Shown here piece after piece: positions 5,632 to 7,621 of a stretch of DNA of 7,621 bases. Source of the DNA: Anaerolinea sp. (lineage in GTDB: Bacteria > Chloroflexota > Anaerolineae > Anaerolineales > Villigracilaceae); the NCBI GenBank assembly GCA_020720965.1, contig DYNS01000138.1:1-7621 (forward strand), read 5' to 3'. The notes under the pieces were generated by a model. That model searched no databases, was not told the DNA's origin, and saw only the letters and a program-made list of their open reading frames with translations. The position numbers and the translations under genes were made by a program. Numbering within the stretch: the first letter of the stretch is position 1; each line of letters opens with the position of its first letter.

Positions 5632-5713
5632 AGAATAGAGAACAGGGAGTAGAGAATAGCGGACTGCAAAAAGTTGACCAATCTCTGATTATCTACTCTC
5701 TACTCTTTGCTCT
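5628..5713. repeat. Palindromic heptad-repeat element between pdhA and pdhB
   Basis: The left half is a degenerate array with 7-bp period starting at 5628: ATAGAGA, ATAGAGA, ACAGGGA, GTAGAGA, ATAGCGG. The right half carries the same unit inverted: TATCTAC, TCTCTAC, TCTTTGC from 5690. GAGTAGAGAATAG (5647-5659) and CTACTCTCTACTC (5693-5705) pair at 12 of 13 positions around a 33-nt loop. The element fills nearly all of the 94-bp gap, contains the pdhA stop codon and ends next to the pdhB ribosome binding site (AAGGAG, 5715-5720). The form suggests an interspersed, non-coding repeat, but copies elsewhere cannot be seen from this window. Confidence 0.7.
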
Positions 5714-5725
5714 AAAGGAGAACTT

Positions 5726-6700
5726 ATGGCTAGAATTACGATGCGCGAGGCTATCTCGCAGGCTTTGATGGAAGAAATGGACCGGGACCCGGCGGTTTTT
5801 ATCCTGGGGGAAGAAGTGGGCGTTTGGGGCGGCACTTATGCCGTTACCAAAGGTTTTTACGATAAATATGGCGCGGAGCGGGTGAAGGATACCCCCATTG
5901 CCGAAAATGCCATTTTGGGCGCGGCAATTGGCGCGGCGATGGTTGGTCAGCGCCCAATTGCGGAGTTGATGACCATCAACTTTGCTTTTTCTGCCATGGA
6001 TTACATCGTCAATCAGGCTCCCAAACTGCGTTACATGTTCGGCGGGCAGTTTAGCGTGCCGATGGTCATTCGCGCAGTGGGCGGCGGAGGGCGGCAATTA
6101 GGCGCGACTCACTCTCAGACGCCGGATTCCGTTTTTGCACATTTCCCCGGCTTGGTGGTTGTCAGCCCCGGAACCCCGGCAGATGCCAAGGGACTGCTGA
6201 AGAGCGCCATCCGTTCTAATGACCCGGTACTGTTCATTGAACATGCGACCATGTATCAGGTACGGGGGGAAGTGCCAGAGGGTGAATATCTTGTCCCGCT
6301 GGGAAAATCTACCGTGCAGCGCCCCGGCAAAGATGTCACCATTGTCACCTACTGCAAGGGTCTGGAACTCTCGCTGAAAGCCGCAGACGACCTGGCAAAG
6401 CAGGGCATTGAAGCCGAAATTGTGGATTTACGCACCCTGCGCCCGCTGGATATGGAGCCGGTGCTGGAATCTTTCCGCAAAACCAACCGGGCGGTTGTGG
6501 TGGAAGAGGGCTGGAAGTCTTACGGCGTGGGCGCGGAAGTGGTCAGCCGCATGTATGAAGAAGCCTTCGACTACGCCGATGCGCCGATTGTGCGGGTGGC
6601 GCAAAAAGAAGTGCCGCTGCCCTATAACCGCACCCTGGAGCAAGCCGCCCTGCCGCAAATCCCCGATATTGTGGCGGCGGTGAAGGAGGTAATGAAGTAA
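5726..6700 (+). CDS. pdhB: Pyruvate dehydrogenase E1 component, beta subunit
   Basis: The 324-residue product is a full-length E1beta, the partner that completes the thiamine-diphosphate site of E1. Signatures: MARITMREAISQALMEEM at the start, ILGEEVGVWGGTYAVTKG (26-43), DTPIAE (55-60) whose Glu60 is the conserved glutamate that activates the thiamine aminopyrimidine, GATHSQ (126-131) with the conserved His129, and the C-terminal transketolase-like domain with DLRTLRPLD (234-242) and VVEEGWKSYGVGAEV (258-272). AAGGAG (5715-5720) lies 5 nt before the ATG. The stop overlaps the start of the next gene by one base, indicating translational coupling with E2, while the gap to pdhA is filled by a repeat element. 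Acetoin dehydrogenase beta is the main alternative. Confidence 0.94.
   Translation: MARITMREAISQALMEEMDRDPAVFILGEEVGVWGGTYAVTKGFYDKYGAERVKDTPIAENAILGAAIGAAMVGQRPIAELMTINFAFSAMDYIVNQAPKLRYMFGGQFSVPMVIRAVGGGGRQLGATHSQTPDSVFAHFPGLVVVSPGTPADAKGLLKSAIRSNDPVLFIEHATMYQVRGEVPEGEYLVPLGKSTVQRPGKDVTIVTYCKGLELSLKAADDLAKQGIEAEIVDLRTLRPLDMEPVLESFRKTNRAVVVEEGWKSYGVGAEVVSRMYEEAFDYADAPIVRVAQKEVPLPYNRTLEQAALPQIPDIVAAVKEVMK
6683..6690 (+). promoter_or_regulatory. Strong ribosome binding site of the E2 gene
   Basis: AAGGAGGT is a full match to the anti-Shine-Dalgarno sequence of 16S rRNA, lying inside the end of pdhB and 9 nt before the E2 ATG at 6700. It decides that start, which shares its A with the pdhB TAA stop. 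Confidence 0.85.
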
Positions 6701-7621
6701 TGGCAGAGACAATTAACATGCCCAAACTGGGCTTTGATATGGCAGAAGGCACTCTCATCCGCTGGGTGAAGAATGTGGGCGAAGCCATTGCGAAGGGCGA
6801 AGTGCTGGCAGAAATTGAAACCGACAAAGCCACCGTAGAAGTGGAATCCGCCTACAGCGGGGTGGTATTGCAGCACCTGGTCGATGCCGGAACAAGCGTC
6901 CCGGTCAACGCCCCGATTGCGGTGGTGGGCGCGGAAGGCGAAAAAGTGGAAAGCGGAAAGCAGGCGGCGAGCAGCAGCGAATCGGCAGTGGAGAGCCAAC
7001 CCATGCCCGCCACCGATTCTCCTGCGCCGTTGCCCGCTGCTTCCACGCCACTGACGGTTAAGGCTTCTCCGCTGGCAAAGAAAATCGCCCGCGAGCGGGG
7101 GGTATCCCTCGGTTCGGTATCCGGCACAGGTCCCGGCGGGCGAATTGTGCGGAGGGATATTGAATCGGCTATTCATCAGCAGTCGGCAATTGTCAGCCCG
7201 GCTGCGCCCGCTCCCAACTATCCGACCAGCCAACCAGAAGACCAGGTAATTACAACAACCAAACTGCGCCAGGCAATTGGGCGGCGGTTGGTGGAATCGA
7301 AAACCACCATTCCGCATTTTTATGTGACCCATGAGTACAAGATGGAGGCCTTGATGGCGCTGCGCGGACAACTGAACGGCTACCTGCCCGAAGGCGAAAA
7401 ACTCTCGGTAAACGACTTCATCGTCAAGGCGGCGGCGCTCGCGCTGAAGCAGTTCCCCAACCTGAACGCGACCCTGCGCGGAGCGGAAATCGTCCGCAGG
7501 GGGCAGGTGAATGTTGGGGTGGCGGTGACGGTTCCCGGCGGGTTGTTAACGGTAGTGGTCAAAGACGCCGACCAAAAACCGCTGCGGGTCATCTCCGCTG
7601 AGATTAAGGCAATGGCTGCCC
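6700..7621 (+). CDS. pdhC: Dihydrolipoamide acyltransferase (E2) of the pyruvate dehydrogenase complex, cut by window edge
   Basis: The frame from ATG 6700 is open to the window edge: 307 residues of a protein usually about 400-440 long. E2 forms the core of the complex and transfers the acyl group from its lipoyl arm to CoA. Domains seen: one lipoyl domain (about 1-78) with the lipoylated Lys43 in ETDKATVEV, an Ala/Pro/Ser/Glu-rich linker (about 80-120), a peripheral-subunit-binding domain (about 122-157: ASPLAKKIARERGV ... GTGPGGRIVRRDIESA) that holds E1 or E3, a second Pro/Ala linker (about 162-183), then the acyltransferase domain from about 186 (KLRQAIGRRLVESKTTIPHFYVTHEY, NDFIVKAAALAL, NVGVAVTVPGGLLTVVV). 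The catalytic His and the conserved DG near the C-terminus fall outside the window. Start set by AAGGAGGT and a 1-bp overlap with pdhB. An E3 gene may follow downstream. Confidence 0.94.
   Translation, partial: MAETINMPKLGFDMAEGTLIRWVKNVGEAIAKGEVLAEIETDKATVEVESAYSGVVLQHLVDAGTSVPVNAPIAVVGAEGEKVESGKQAASSSESAVESQPMPATDSPAPLPAASTPLTVKASPLAKKIARERGVSLGSVSGTGPGGRIVRRDIESAIHQQSAIVSPAAPAPNYPTSQPEDQVITTTKLRQAIGRRLVESKTTIPHFYVTHEYKMEALMALRGQLNGYLPEGEKLSVNDFIVKAAALALKQFPNLNATLRGAEIVRRGQVNVGVAVTVPGGLLTVVVKDADQKPLRVISAEIKAMAA

Noticed and set aside
5674..5706. A possible internal promoter for pdhB starting from TTGACC at 5674-5679
   Set aside because: No acceptable -10 lies 16-18 nt downstream; that stretch is the TCTCTAC repeat.
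5628..5713. A CRISPR array or tandem-repeat protein region
   Set aside because: The units are 7 bp, degenerate, without spacers, and inverted rather than all in one direction; no cas gene is near.
6622..7371. A 249-codon minus-strand open frame opposite the pdhB end and the E2 gene
   Set aside because: No family resemblance and it spans the overlap of two certain genes on the other strand.

Overview
The window reads as chromosomal DNA from a bacterium, and the gene set and style (tungsten-type aldehyde:ferredoxin oxidoreductase, glutaconate-type CoA-transferase subunit, E1alpha/E1beta-split pyruvate dehydrogenase, Shine-Dalgarno sites of the AAGGAG type, moderate-to-high GC) fit an Anaerolineae-like member of the Chloroflexota. 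That assignment is inference from protein style, not from a marker gene; there is no rRNA, tRNA, CRISPR, phage or transposase gene here.

Left part, minus strand (1-2512). Three genes point left. An Lrp/AsnC-type regulator (2045-2512) sits 69 bp upstream of a saccharopine-dehydrogenase-family oxidoreductase (758-1975), probably as one transcript that ends at a strong 13-bp terminator hairpin (716-747). Beyond it an aldehyde:ferredoxin oxidoreductase gene starts at 609 with its own extended -10 promoter and runs off the left edge, so only the first 203 residues are present. This block looks like amino-acid/aldehyde catabolism with local Lrp-type control.

Middle, plus strand (2687-4524). Diverging from the regulator across an AT-rich intergenic region are a glutaconate-type CoA-transferase beta subunit without a neighbouring alpha subunit, a 67-residue PspC-domain membrane protein, a terminator inside a larger inverted repeat, and a HAD-superfamily hydrolase.

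Right part, plus strand (4675-7621). A pyruvate (or related 2-oxoacid/acetoin) dehydrogenase operon: E1alpha, E1beta and the first 307 residues of the E2 acyltransferase, which runs off the right edge; E3 is not in the window. E1beta and E2 overlap by one base, while E1alpha and E1beta are separated by 94 bp holding a palindromic array of degenerate 7-bp repeats.

No clearly new multi-gene system was found. The most unusual signals are non-coding: a promoter placed so that the regulator mRNA is predicted to be leaderless, a pair of UNCG and GNRA tetraloop hairpins between regulator and dehydrogenase, and the heptad palindrome inside the pdh operon.
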